Origin: Pseudomonas sp. MH9.2
GTDB taxonomy: Bacteria > Pseudomonadota > Gammaproteobacteria > Pseudomonadales > Pseudomonadaceae
Direction of reading: 5' to 3'
DNA length: 64,000 bases
Assembly (NCBI RefSeq): GCF_034353875.1
Contig: NZ_CP133784.1
Coordinates: forward strand, 372,001 to 436,000
Shown: one piece after another, positions 9,807-20,011 of the stretch
How the letters are laid out: every line of letters begins with the position of its first letter
How positions within the stretch are numbered: position 1 is the stretch's first letter
The notes under the pieces: generated by a model
What the model saw: the letters and a program-made list of their open reading frames with translations, nothing else
Told to the model about the DNA's origin: nothing
The model's database searches: none
Position numbers and translations under genes: made by a program

Positions 9807-10213
9807 TATCCGCGGACCCCATCCAGATAACGGCGAACATCTGCAATATCGACCACACGACCGGCCAGCATGTATTTCAGCGCCGTCTGACCGTTGAAGG
9901 GGGCAGCCGTGTTCGGACTGTTGACCCAGGCATACACGCGGTCGCGGTTATTGCTGAATATGATGCTGAGCGCCTTGTGAATGCCCATCAGGTAAGAGAT
10001 GCGCTCCAGCGTATCGTGCGGCAGCCGCACGCTTGGAATGCGTCGGTATTTGTAAAAGGTCGTGGTGCTGATCGACCCCAGCAATGCACGCTGCTGATCG
10101 ACTGAGCAGTTCCAGTGTTCCATGAGACCGAAAAAAAACTTCAGCGCGACCCGCCCGGCCTCTGGGCTGTCAATGTCATGTGTAGCGCTATGGGCGTGGC
10201 TTGCCGTGACCAT
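9806..10213 (-). CDS. Xre/MbcA/ParS-type antitoxin with DUF2384-like C-terminus
   Basis: A 135-residue antitoxin partnered with the RES toxin that overlaps it by one base. The middle holds an Xre-like helix-turn-helix (RALLGSISTTTFYKYRRIP) and the C-terminal half reads FSNNRDRVYAWVNSPNTAAPF then GQTALKYML, the DUF2384 toxin-binding pattern. Proteins of this class both bind the toxin and repress the operon. Two copies of TACGCAT(A/G)CG stand directly upstream of it (annotated separately) as likely operators. The start has GGAGAG about 7 bases before it. Confidence 0.9.
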   Translation of the reverse strand: MVTASHAHSATHDIDSPEAGRVALKFFFGLMEHWNCSVDQQRALLGSISTTTFYKYRRIPSVRLPHDTLERISYLMGIHKALSIIFSNNRDRVYAWVNSPNTAAPFNGQTALKYMLAGRVVDIADVRRYLDGVRG

Positions 10214-10253
10214 GAGGACTCTCCTGAGAGATAAATTACTAATCCCAGTGTAT

Positions 10254-10294
10254 TACGCATACGAAAATAAACAAGCCATGTGTACGCATGCGTA
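10254..10294. promoter_or_regulatory. Tandem operator repeats of the Xre/RES toxin-antitoxin operon
   Basis: Two copies of TACGCAT(A/G)CG lie 41-81 bases upstream of the antitoxin start: TACGCATACG at 10254-10263 and the perfect 12-base palindrome TACGCATGCGTA at 10283-10294. Equivalent positions are 29 bases apart, close to three helical turns, as expected for two dimers bound on one face. Autorepression by the Xre antitoxin is known for this family; that these are its sites is inference. Confidence 0.6.
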
Positions 10295-10320
10295 AGCTAT
10301 TGGCGGGCGACTGGATTGAA

Positions 10321-10452
10321 TCAGTTAGCCAGATCACCCTCAAGGAGCATCTCAACGACTTCATCGTCCGCTGGGCGCAGAGATGCCAGATGATCGGATT
10401 GGAGCTTTAAGACCTTTCCACGTGTCATTTTCCAACGTGGTACTGGTGCCAT
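10321..10452 (-). CDS. Possible 43-residue small protein
   Basis: A 44-codon frame on the minus strand. It begins MAPVPRWKMTRGK, ends in the acidic segment EVVEMLLEGDLAN and stops at 10321. AAGGAG occurs upstream but 18 or so bases from the ATG; an internal ATG (residue 9) is an alternative start. The acidic, regular C-terminus looks protein-like rather than random. It could be an intact small gene or the 3' remnant of a larger one, and I do not recognise a family. It sits between the antitoxin operator and the DedA-PAP2 gene. Confidence 0.3.
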   Translation of the reverse strand: MAPVPRWKMTRGKVLKLQSDHLASLRPADDEVVEMLLEGDLAN

Positions 10453-10683
10453 ATCCCAAAAGAGCTATCTCCTTATGGATAGTTCCCTTGTCGTCCGCTT
10501 GTAATACCGTTGGCGTCACTGTCAGTGACTCCCCGCAGGCTGGAGAGTGGCTGACCATAGTGCATGACCAGCGCCCGAGCACGGACCATGCTCCAGTAGT
10601 ACGATTTAACGCCCCTGCGAGTACAGCTACCGTGCATGTCGCTCGGGAGGCGGCCGGGTGCAGATATACCCTGACAGTCACGC

Positions 10684-12735
10684 TCAGTCGGACATCGTTT
10701 TCTGTTTCTCACCGTGGCGCGCTAACAGGACCTGCCCATCCCAATCTGAATCTGCGGCTCCTTCGCTCCGGGGGATAAGTCGCCCTCCGTCAAGAGCGGC
10801 GGCTAGCGTGTTGCGCGGTGCATTCACATCGGACTGTGTCGACGTCAACGTGATGAGGGATAGTGGATGATAGAAACGCTCCTCCACAACTGAACCCATC
10901 CAGAGCGGTACGGTACGTCCGTTCGTGAGTTCGAAATCGACGACCCACATTCGAAGCACGAGGCGTGAACGGGTAAGTGCTCCATCACTATTTGGTCGAA
11001 CGAGCGTCAGGCTGGGGAGGCGGCCACTCGCGAAAAGTGGAATAACCGGAAGGCCTGTTGGGTCGGCTGGGGCGGTAAGCCAGTTCAGGGCATCCACCGG
11101 TGTCCAGTCCGCCGAATTAAACCATCCGTTGCGCTGCAGGGCATCTTGCAAATCCTTCAGGCCTCCGGCCCACTGGAACGTCAGCGGCTCATTCGTCTCG
11201 CCAGTGAGATCGATACGCCGTGCCGGCAGTTGCTGCCAACCCGACGCCCACCAATCGGTGGCAGCCATATACGGAGTTCCCACCTTGACGGCGTAGCGGT
11301 CGCTGTCGGTCGCATGACTGTTATAGATATTGAGTCCTCCGGTAAGAATCAGAGCTGAACATCCGGCCGCGAGTAGGCTTCTTGGCTCAAGGCGCCTGGC
11401 TTGGCGTCGCAGGTAGGACAGTCCGAGCAGCGCGAGCCACGCGGATCCGAATGCCAGTCCCCCGAGCACGTCGGAAAGCCAATGCGCACCAAGGTAGAGG
11501 CGTGAGAATGCAATCAGAAACACCAGGGTTGCCGCGCCGAGAGCAACCACGAGACCCCATGCCGGGCGGACCTCGCGCGCGATGAGAAATGCGAGGAAAC
11601 CGTAGAGCACGACATTGACCGTGCTATGGCCACTGGGGAAGGAAAATGTGCTCCATCCAGAGTAGAGAAGCTCACCGGGTCGAGTTCGATGCAGCGCAAC
11701 TTTTATGACAGTGTTAAGAACCGAAGCGCCGGCAATCGCAACCAGCCAATAGGCTGCTGTACGCCAGGCGCGTTGCCACATCAGCCACAGCAACACAACA
11801 ATCGTGACCGCTATCACAACCTTGGTGTCTCCGAGCTCTGTAACAGCGATCATCACCGCATCGCCTGGCACTGTACGAAGATCCTGAAGAGCGTGGTATA
11901 TCGCGCTGTCTGCGAGCAGCAAGGGGTCACCGGTGACGACATCCTCAAGGATGCCAAGGAAGAGCCAGGCTGCTCCGACGAGAAATACAGCCGACAACGC
12001 GAGAGTCCGTGCTTCGGGTCGTGAAGGATCAAGTAAATGGGTGAGACTGCGGCTCAGTCGGGTGTCGTGAGTGCCAGCCCAGCGCTGCAGCCGCCCTAGT
12101 GCGTCGATGAAGAAAGGGACGCCGCGACGCACCGTAAAACGTACGATATGCAGGAGCGCCCAGCCCATTGCGAGTAGAACGACCAGCAGGATCGAGAGCG
12201 GCTTTGCGGCTGCACCGAGAATACTGAACGTTGCACCGAGGAGCACACCGGACAGAATATGCGACGGAGCCCAAGCGAGCGCCGAGGCAACATTGACGGC
12301 ATAGAACCGACTGACCGCCATTCCCATCATGCCTGCGAGGAGTGGAATGAAGGCGCGGACGCCCGGAACGAAGCGCGCTAGAAACACACTTTTGGCGCCG
12401 TGACGCGTAAAAAATGCCTCGCTGCGTTCAATCAGTTCAGGATGCCGGTTCAACGGCCAGAAACCAAGAATCTCGCGCTGGTATCGATGCCCGAGCCAGA
12501 AGGAAAGACCATCGCCTGCTATGGCGCCTAAACTGGCGGCGACCAGCAATGGCCAGAGCAATAACACGCCACTCGGCACCAAGGCACTGAGCGCAAGGAT
12601 CACGGCTGTGCCTGGAACGACGGCACCGATAATAGGGACTGATTCGGAAAGCGCCAGAAGAAACACCGCCAAGTAGGCGACATGCGGATGCGCCGTCAGG
12701 AACTCGATGACCGATGAGACCAAGGACGTCATCAT
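10684..12735 (-). CDS. DedA-PAP2-LssY fusion membrane protein
   Basis: A roughly 683-residue inner-membrane protein with three modules. Residues 1-200 are a DedA/SNARE-associated domain (FARFVPGVRAFIPLLAGMMGM), a family of undecaprenyl-phosphate or phospholipid flippase-like proteins. About 270-450 form a PAP2 phosphatase with its three motifs KVALHRTRPG, FPSGHS and SRLYLGAHWLSD. About 490-683 resemble the LssY C-terminal domain. Dephosphorylating a lipid-linked phosphate and recycling the carrier would be a coherent joint role, but this is inference. The start is one of two adjacent ATGs (12735 or 12732); the frame opens at 12804 without a ribosome site. Confidence 0.85.
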   Translation of the reverse strand: MMTSLVSSVIEFLTAHPHVAYLAVFLLALSESVPIIGAVVPGTAVILALSALVPSGVLLLWPLLVAASLGAIAGDGLSFWLGHRYQREILGFWPLNRHPELIERSEAFFTRHGAKSVFLARFVPGVRAFIPLLAGMMGMAVSRFYAVNVASALAWAPSHILSGVLLGATFSILGAAAKPLSILLVVLLAMGWALLHIVRFTVRRGVPFFIDALGRLQRWAGTHDTRLSRSLTHLLDPSRPEARTLALSAVFLVGAAWLFLGILEDVVTGDPLLLADSAIYHALQDLRTVPGDAVMIAVTELGDTKVVIAVTIVVLLWLMWQRAWRTAAYWLVAIAGASVLNTVIKVALHRTRPGELLYSGWSTFSFPSGHSTVNVVLYGFLAFLIAREVRPAWGLVVALGAATLVFLIAFSRLYLGAHWLSDVLGGLAFGSAWLALLGLSYLRRQARRLEPRSLLAAGCSALILTGGLNIYNSHATDSDRYAVKVGTPYMAATDWWASGWQQLPARRIDLTGETNEPLTFQWAGGLKDLQDALQRNGWFNSADWTPVDALNWLTAPADPTGLPVIPLFASGRLPSLTLVRPNSDGALTRSRLVLRMWVVDFELTNGRTVPLWMGSVVEERFYHPLSLITLTSTQSDVNAPRNTLAAALDGGRLIPRSEGAADSDWDGQVLLARHGEKQKTMSD

Positions 12736-13001
12736 TCGTAGGCTGCCTGTAGAGTGCCGGTGATGAAGCAACCAAGGTGCATATCTTCCCGATTGGCTGC
12801 GCAACCATTATGAAGCCGGTACCACGGCAGCGAAACTCCACGGCGAGTTTTTAAAGCGTACAAAATGCAGGGGCAACGTTGGTAAAACCAATAAATTGAG
12901 TGCAGTTGAGGTCACTAAACCATCCGTGCACCGGTTCCGACGCAGATCACATTCGCCAGAGGTGATCACCGGAAGGCTACGTTTCAGGATTGCCTCGTCG
13001 C

Positions 13002-14783
<1,782 letters not shown>

Positions 14784-15230
14784 AAAGCCGTGGCCCCCCA
14801 GGTGAGCAGCACTGATGCGTTGAAGTAAGGGCAATCGCGCTTTGAATTGCTGAAAAAAGCATAGCTGCTCGCGCAGCGTACGCTTCAAAGGCTTCGGTGA
14901 ACATCTTGCGCGGGCAATGGAGGTCAAGCGTTGAATCGAGTTGTTTTCGATCAGCGCGACGCTCGCGATGGACGCATAACATTAAGCGTTGAAATCAGAA
15001 AGGTGTGTTGCCCGAACGGTTAAGTAGAGCCTCTGACTTGTTGCTTTTTGAGTGGTTTAAAGGGGCAGGAATCAGACCATCAATTGAGTTCAAGCTGTCC
15101 GCTAAAGGCGGCCCGCCACCGCATTGGCTATGCTTCGTCGAGATATCACACCTCGACGATTTCCCACATGGCTGGGGGGCGCAAAAGCGTCAGTAGTGCC
15201 AGTCGCAAATGCGGCAAAGGAGCACTCGAA
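14784..15230. other. Intergenic region between divergent SulP and micro-protein genes
   Basis: About 450 bases between the divergent SulP gene and the lysine-rich peptide gene. A 63-codon frame at 15005-15196 exists but has no recognisable features. I see no clear operator or hairpin. Promoters for both directions must lie here. Confidence 0.3.
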
Positions 15231-15365
15231 ATGGCATCTAGAACAGGTCGATCCAAAGGCAAAGAGGTCAGCAGTGCCGCTGAAGCACCAGCCACTGACG
15301 CTGCACAAAAAAAGGCGACAAAGAAGGTACAGAAAAGCGACGTCGGTAAAGCCACTCCAAAGTAA
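15231..15365 (+). CDS. Lysine-rich 44-residue micro-protein
   Basis: A 45-codon gene with ATG at 15231 and AAGGAGC 7 bases upstream, so translation looks well supported. The product is low-complexity and basic (MASRTGRSKGK..., ...KKATKKVQKSD...), rich in Lys, Ala, Ser and Thr with no aromatic residues or Cys. It resembles histone-H1-like tails but is far shorter. The protease-hydrolase gene follows after 33 bases on the same strand, so the two are probably one operon. It could be a substrate, cofactor or nucleic-acid-binding partner; none is shown. Confidence 0.6.
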   Translation: MASRTGRSKGKEVSSAAEAPATDAAQKKATKKVQKSDVGKATPK

Positions 15366-15398
15366 ACCTCATCTGCTCGCACTTCCGGAGCGGCTCAG

Positions 15399-17378
15399 GT
15401 GCGCGTGTTGAATGTCAGGCCTGACGGGCTGGACTTCCGAGACAGCATGTATGTCCCCACCTTGGTGGAGGTTCCGATACGAAGGGAACTCAGCGACTAC
15501 CAGAAGGCAGGTGTACCGATTCTGGACCAAGGGCGTGAGGGCGCCTGTACCGGATACGGTCTTGCGACAGTTGCGCACTATCTCTTTCGTACCCGTAAGT
15601 ACCAATCTGACCAGACTCAGGTGAGCCCACAGATGTTCTACGACCTGGCCCGTCGCTACGATGAGTGGGCCGGTGTGGACTACGAAGGTTCAAGTTGCCG
15701 TGGCGCAATGAAGGGTTGGTACAAGCACGGCGTTTGTACGGCAGCGCAATGGCAGTCCAAAAGCAAGGTGCCGGCGCTGACCGAAAAACTTGCGCAAGAG
15801 GCGGCATTACGTCCGCTGGGCGCATATTTCCGTGTCAATCATACGGATATCGTGGCCATGCACGCTGCAATCGCCGAGGTCGGCGTGTTGTATGCTAGCG
15901 CCACTGTACATGCCGGATGGAGCGAGGTCAGTGCTGACGGCTATATCCAGCCGTCATCGGATATCCTCGGTGGCCATGCCTTCGCGATCGTGGCGTATGA
16001 CCAGGACGGCTTCTGGGTTCAGAACTCCTGGGGGGAGGCTTGGGGCCTCGGAGGGTTCGGTCGCGTGCGTTATGACGACTGGCTCACTAACGGGTTGGAT
16101 GTCTGGGTAGCGCGGCTTGGCGCCCCCATCAACGTGACAGCGGTGGCGCGTATTGCCAGCCCGACAATCGGTACTGCGGCGGTGTCTTCCAGTGAGACGC
16201 TCAGGGAAATTCGGCCGCATGTCATCAGCATCGGCAATGATGGCGCGCTCGACCCTCGCGGCGACATTGGCACCACGCTCGGCAGTGTGCGCGAAATTCT
16301 CGACGTGGACTTTCCACGAATCACCGAGAAGTGGAACAAAAAGCGCATCGTCGTCTATGCCCACGGCGGGCTCGTCAGCCAGGCCAGCGCGATTGAAACG
16401 GTCGCGGGCTATCGACAGACCCTGCTTGATGCAGAGTGCTATCCACTGGCATTTATCTGGAAAACCGACTATTGGACCACCCTGAGCAACATGCTGGCTG
16501 ACGCAGCCCGGCGCCGGCGCCCCGAAGGCGTCCTGGACGCAACAAAGGACTTCATGCTCGATCGTTTGGACGATGCTCTGGAACCCATTGCGCGCCTGCT
16601 GACTGGCAAATCCGAGTGGGATGAAATGAAGAAAAACGCGCTGCTTGCCACCGTTAGTGCCGAGGGTGGTGCACGGGTGGTAGCCGAGGGGCTCGCGGTG
16701 CTTGCGAAACAGGGCGTAGACATCCATCTGGTGGGACACAGTGCCGGGAGCATTTTCCTCGCGCCGCTGGTGCAATACCTAGTGTCAAAGGGTGCCATGA
16801 ATAGTGGTCCGATGGCAGGTAGCAAGGTGGACGGACTTGGAGCAACGGTTGCCAGTTGTCACCTGTGGGCGCCAGCCTGCACTGTGAAGCTGTTCCAAGA
16901 GACGTACCTGGAACCCATCCGTGATAAGCGCATTGGGCAGTTCGGCCTGTTTACCCTGACGGACCAGGCCGAACGCGATGACAATTGCGCGCATGTCTAC
17001 AACAAGTCTCTCCTCTACCTGGTGTCCGATGCCTTCGAGGATCAGGTCCGCATCCCACTCATTCGTCCCGATGGTGAGCCGATTTTGGGCATGGAGAGTT
17101 TCATTCGAAGCGATCCGGCACTCAGCGGGCTGTTCCAGTCGGGAGCAAACGCTGATTGGGTGCGTGCGCCCAATGACCTGCCAAAGGGTAATCAAAGTGC
17201 CTCCCAGGCGCGGCATCATGGCGACTTCGACAATGATGAGGCCACCGTCCGGGCCACACTGGCTCGCATACTGGGTCAGCGCCAAACGCCCCAGTCCATG
17301 GCTATTCCGCAATCAACTTCCGAGCTGGCGCAGCGCCGGCGGCAGGTGGACCGGGCCAGCACAATCGGACGCCGGTAG
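15399..17378 (+). CDS. Papain-like (C1) cysteine protease fused to an alpha/beta-hydrolase domain
   Basis: A 659-residue protein joining two hydrolase folds. The N-terminal half is C1A papain-like: DQGREGACTGYGLA holds the oxyanion Gln and nucleophile Cys near residue 50, GGHAFAIVAYD the catalytic His near 191, and WVQNSWGEAWG the Asn near 208. The C-terminal half has YAHGGLVS near 323 and the nucleophile elbow VGHSAGS near 448, typical of serine alpha/beta-hydrolases. No signal peptide or membrane helix is evident, so it is probably cytoplasmic. The start is a GTG with CCGGAGCGG upstream. I do not know a described function for this architecture. Confidence 0.85.
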   Translation: MRVLNVRPDGLDFRDSMYVPTLVEVPIRRELSDYQKAGVPILDQGREGACTGYGLATVAHYLFRTRKYQSDQTQVSPQMFYDLARRYDEWAGVDYEGSSCRGAMKGWYKHGVCTAAQWQSKSKVPALTEKLAQEAALRPLGAYFRVNHTDIVAMHAAIAEVGVLYASATVHAGWSEVSADGYIQPSSDILGGHAFAIVAYDQDGFWVQNSWGEAWGLGGFGRVRYDDWLTNGLDVWVARLGAPINVTAVARIASPTIGTAAVSSSETLREIRPHVISIGNDGALDPRGDIGTTLGSVREILDVDFPRITEKWNKKRIVVYAHGGLVSQASAIETVAGYRQTLLDAECYPLAFIWKTDYWTTLSNMLADAARRRRPEGVLDATKDFMLDRLDDALEPIARLLTGKSEWDEMKKNALLATVSAEGGARVVAEGLAVLAKQGVDIHLVGHSAGSIFLAPLVQYLVSKGAMNSGPMAGSKVDGLGATVASCHLWAPACTVKLFQETYLEPIRDKRIGQFGLFTLTDQAERDDNCAHVYNKSLLYLVSDAFEDQVRIPLIRPDGEPILGMESFIRSDPALSGLFQSGANADWVRAPNDLPKGNQSASQARHHGDFDNDEATVRATLARILGQRQTPQSMAIPQSTSELAQRRRQVDRASTIGRR

Positions 17379-17555
17379 CTGTCCACAGGCCTCTTGTGCC
17401 AGCGCGATTTCAAGGTGTTGAGTCTGAGGATACGTCTGGGCGCGCTTCCACACATCAATCAACTCTTTGGCAGGGATGCCTCACTCCAGATGCGTTGAGT
17501 GCAGTGCGGAACCAATACTCACGCATCTGCATTTCAGGCCAGAGTGTTAAAAAAT

Positions 17556-17573
17556 GTTATTTTAAAAAATAAC
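17556..17573. promoter_or_regulatory. AT-rich palindrome, candidate operator of the tetronate operon
   Basis: An 18-base near-perfect dyad of the form GTTATTTT...AAAATAAC lies 18 bases before the first small frame and about 230 bases before ltnD. A DeoR-type regulator gene closes the same cluster at 23112, so this is the most obvious operator candidate. No other copy was noticed in the window. Confidence 0.45.
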
Positions 17574-17590
17574 TTCACATAATCAGATCA

Positions 17591-17776
17591 TTGATAGATT
17601 ATCTGACCAGCCTTTACGACAACCTGAAAACAAGACAAAACAGGATTGCCTCGATGTTCGACAAGGACCCTATTCACGCGTTGAGCGACAGCATCGCGGG
17701 CAACGCTTACGCCCTCAATGCCCTGAATAATCTCTACAACGTGGCCTGCCGTCTGCGCCTTACTGGCGCGGAATAA
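17591..17776 (+). CDS. Small hypothetical protein ahead of the tetronate operon
   Basis: A 61-codon frame starting with TTG; an internal ATG at 17654 gives a 40-residue alternative beginning MFDKDPIHALSDS. The product is helical-looking and rich in Asn, Ala and Leu (YALNALNNLYN). It lies between the candidate operator and ltnD, 26 bases before that gene, so it would be first in the operon. I do not recognise a family. The weak start and lack of a clear ribosome site keep this uncertain. Confidence 0.45.
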   Translation: MIDYLTSLYDNLKTRQNRIASMFDKDPIHALSDSIAGNAYALNALNNLYNVACRLRLTGAE

Positions 17777-17802
17777 GCCGCTGTTTCCCTTTGGAGTACC
17801 CC

Positions 17803-18708
17803 ATGAATAACAAAAATGTCGGTGTGGTTGGTTTGGGCGCGATGGGCCTGGGCATTGCTCGTTCGTTGTTGCGTAGCGGTTTCAATGTGCATGCCTGTGA
17901 TGTGCGCGCTTCAGTGACGGAGCAGTTTGCCAGCGAGGGCGGCGTAGCCTGCTCTTCGCCATCTCACATGGCCGCTGAGTGTGACGTGATCATTACCGTT
18001 GTGGTGAACGCTGACCAGACCGAGGCAGTATTGTTTGGAGAAGGAGGGGCCGTGGCCGCGCTGCGTCCTGGCAGTCTGGTGATCGGCTGTGCCACCGTGG
18101 CGCCGACCTATGCCGTGGATTTGGGACAGCGCCTGACTGAGAAGGGCCTGCTGTATCTGGATGCACCGATCTCCGGTGGGGCGGCCAAGGCTGCTGCGGG
18201 TGAGATGACCATGATGACCTCGGGCCCGGCGGATGCCTATGCCAAGGCCGAAGCGATTCTTCAGGGCATGGCCGGCAAAGTCTATCGCCTGGGTGACGTT
18301 CATGGTTTGGGCTCGAAGGTCAAGATCATCAACCAGCTCCTTGCCGGGGTGCATATCGCGGCCTCTGCCGAAGCCATGGCGTTGGGCTTGCGTGAAGGGG
18401 TCGATGCCGACGCACTTTACGAAGTGATCACCCACAGCGCTGGCAACTCCTGGATGTTCGAAAACCGCGTGCCGCACATTCTCAAGGCCGACTACACGCC
18501 GTTGTCGGCGGTGGATATTTTCGTCAAGGACCTGGGCCTGGTGCTGGATACCGCGCGGGCCAGCAAATTCCCGCTGCCGCTGTCGGCCACTGCTCACCAG
18601 ATGTTCATGCAGGCTTCCAGTGCGGGCTTTGGTCGTGAGGACGACTCGGCGGTGATCAAGATATTCCCGGGTATCGAGCTGCCGACAGCCAAGCCTGAGC
18701 CTGTTTGA
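17803..18708 (+). CDS. ltnD: L-threonate dehydrogenase
   Basis: A 301-residue member of the beta-hydroxyacid dehydrogenase family. It oxidises L-threonate (or D-erythronate) to 2-oxo-tetronate with NAD+, the first step of tetronate catabolism. The Rossmann motif GLGAMGLGIA sits at residues 10-19, DAPISGGAAKA near 123 is the family substrate signature, and GSKVKIINQLL near 170 has the catalytic Lys. The ATG at 17803 follows TTTGGAG. It is first of the ltnD-otnK-otnC set; otnK starts 10 bases after its stop. The specific substrate is inferred from the neighbours. Confidence 0.9.
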   Translation: MNNKNVGVVGLGAMGLGIARSLLRSGFNVHACDVRASVTEQFASEGGVACSSPSHMAAECDVIITVVVNADQTEAVLFGEGGAVAALRPGSLVIGCATVAPTYAVDLGQRLTEKGLLYLDAPISGGAAKAAAGEMTMMTSGPADAYAKAEAILQGMAGKVYRLGDVHGLGSKVKIINQLLAGVHIAASAEAMALGLREGVDADALYEVITHSAGNSWMFENRVPHILKADYTPLSAVDIFVKDLGLVLDTARASKFPLPLSATAHQMFMQASSAGFGREDDSAVIKIFPGIELPTAKPEPV

Positions 18709-18718
18709 GGAATGCACC

Positions 18719-20011
18719 ATGAACACATTCACTGCACGGCCATTGCTGGGCTGTATCGCCGACGACTTCACGGGTGCCACGGACCTTGCCAACATGCTGG
18801 TACGCGGCGGTATGCGCACCGTACAAAGCATCGGTATTCCGAGTGCTGACGTCACTACCGGGCTAGACGCCGATGCGATCGTCATTGCCCTGAAATCACG
18901 CACCATTCCCGTCTCCGAAGCGGTCGAGCAATCCCTTGCGGCGCTGGCGTGGTTACGTGAGCAAGGCTGCGAGCAGATTTTCTTCAAGTACTGCTCGACG
19001 TTCGACTCCACCGCAGCCGGCAATATCGGCCAAGTCAGCGAAGCGCTGCTGGCCGCGCTGGACAGCGACTTTACCCTGGCCTGTCCGGCGTTCCCGGAAA
19101 ATGGTCGGACCGTTTTTCGCGGTCATTTGTTTGTACAGGATCAGTTGCTCAGCGAGTCCGGCATGCAGCATCACCCGTTGACGCCGATGACCGATGCCAA
19201 TCTGGTTCGGGTTCTGCAATCGCAGACCGGCCTGAATGTCGGCCTGTTGCGCTACGACACTGTCTCTCAAGGGGTCGACCAGGTGCGTGCGCGCATCGCC
19301 GAATTGCGGGCCCAAGGTATCGGCATGGCAATCGCCGATGCCTTGTCGGATAAGGATTTGTACACCCTGGGTGCCGCCTGCGCCGATCTGCCGTTGTTGA
19401 CTGGCGGTTCGGGATTGGCGTTGGGCTTGCCCGAGAACTTCCGCCGCGCCGGCAAACTGCGTGACTTTGACGCCTCGAAGCTGCCGGCGGTGTTGGGCGG
19501 TGAAGTGGTATTGGCCGGTAGCGCCTCCGTGGCCACCAATGGTCAAGTGGCAGCCTGGCTCGAAGCCGGTCGGCCAGCCCTGCGGATTGACCCATTGGCT
19601 TTGGCAGCTGGCGAACCCGTAGTGTCCCAGGCATTGGCCTTCGCCCGGAACAACGAGCAGACGGTATTGATCTACGCCACCAGTTCGCCGGAAGAGGTCA
19701 AAGTGGTGCAGCACCAACTGGGTGTCGAGCAGTCTGGCAGTCTGGTTGAGAACAGTTTCGGTGAAATTGCGCAGGGTTTGCGCCAGAGTGGCGTGCGCCG
19801 CTTTGTGATCGCAGGGGGAGAAACCTCGGGTGCCGTGGTTCAGGCGCTGGGTGTGCAGTTGCTGCAGATAGGCGCGCAGATTGATCCGGGTGTGCCGGCG
19901 ACTGTCAGCAACACGGATGAACCACTGGCCCTGGCACTCAAATCGGGCAACTTCGGCAGCCGGGATTTCTTCAGCAAAGCCTTGACGCAACTGGCGGGAG
20001 GCGCGCAATGA
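18719..20011 (+). CDS. otnK: 3-oxo-tetronate kinase (four-carbon acid sugar kinase)
   Basis: A 430-residue DUF1537-family kinase that phosphorylates 3-oxo-tetronate at C4. The N-terminal CIADDFTGATDLANML (residues 12-27) is the family substrate-binding signature, FKYCSTFDSTAAGNIG near 90 is the second, and the glycine-rich AGGETSGAVVQALG near 368 is the nucleotide-binding end. Its stop overlaps the start of otnC by 4 bases (ATGA). Members of the family differ in substrate (DtnK, DenD-linked, OtnK); the presence of otnC and otnI here points to OtnK. Confidence 0.92.
   Translation: MNTFTARPLLGCIADDFTGATDLANMLVRGGMRTVQSIGIPSADVTTGLDADAIVIALKSRTIPVSEAVEQSLAALAWLREQGCEQIFFKYCSTFDSTAAGNIGQVSEALLAALDSDFTLACPAFPENGRTVFRGHLFVQDQLLSESGMQHHPLTPMTDANLVRVLQSQTGLNVGLLRYDTVSQGVDQVRARIAELRAQGIGMAIADALSDKDLYTLGAACADLPLLTGGSGLALGLPENFRRAGKLRDFDASKLPAVLGGEVVLAGSASVATNGQVAAWLEAGRPALRIDPLALAAGEPVVSQALAFARNNEQTVLIYATSSPEEVKVVQHQLGVEQSGSLVENSFGEIAQGLRQSGVRRFVIAGGETSGAVVQALGVQLLQIGAQIDPGVPATVSNTDEPLALALKSGNFGSRDFFSKALTQLAGGAQ

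Noticed and set aside
10383..10778. 131-codon plus-strand frame overlapping the end of the DedA-PAP2 gene
   Set aside because: It is antisense to a well-supported gene in part, has no ribosome site or family features, and has random-looking composition.
15005..15196. 63-codon frame between the SulP and micro-protein genes
   Set aside because: No ribosome site, no recognisable pattern, and composition like translated intergenic DNA.
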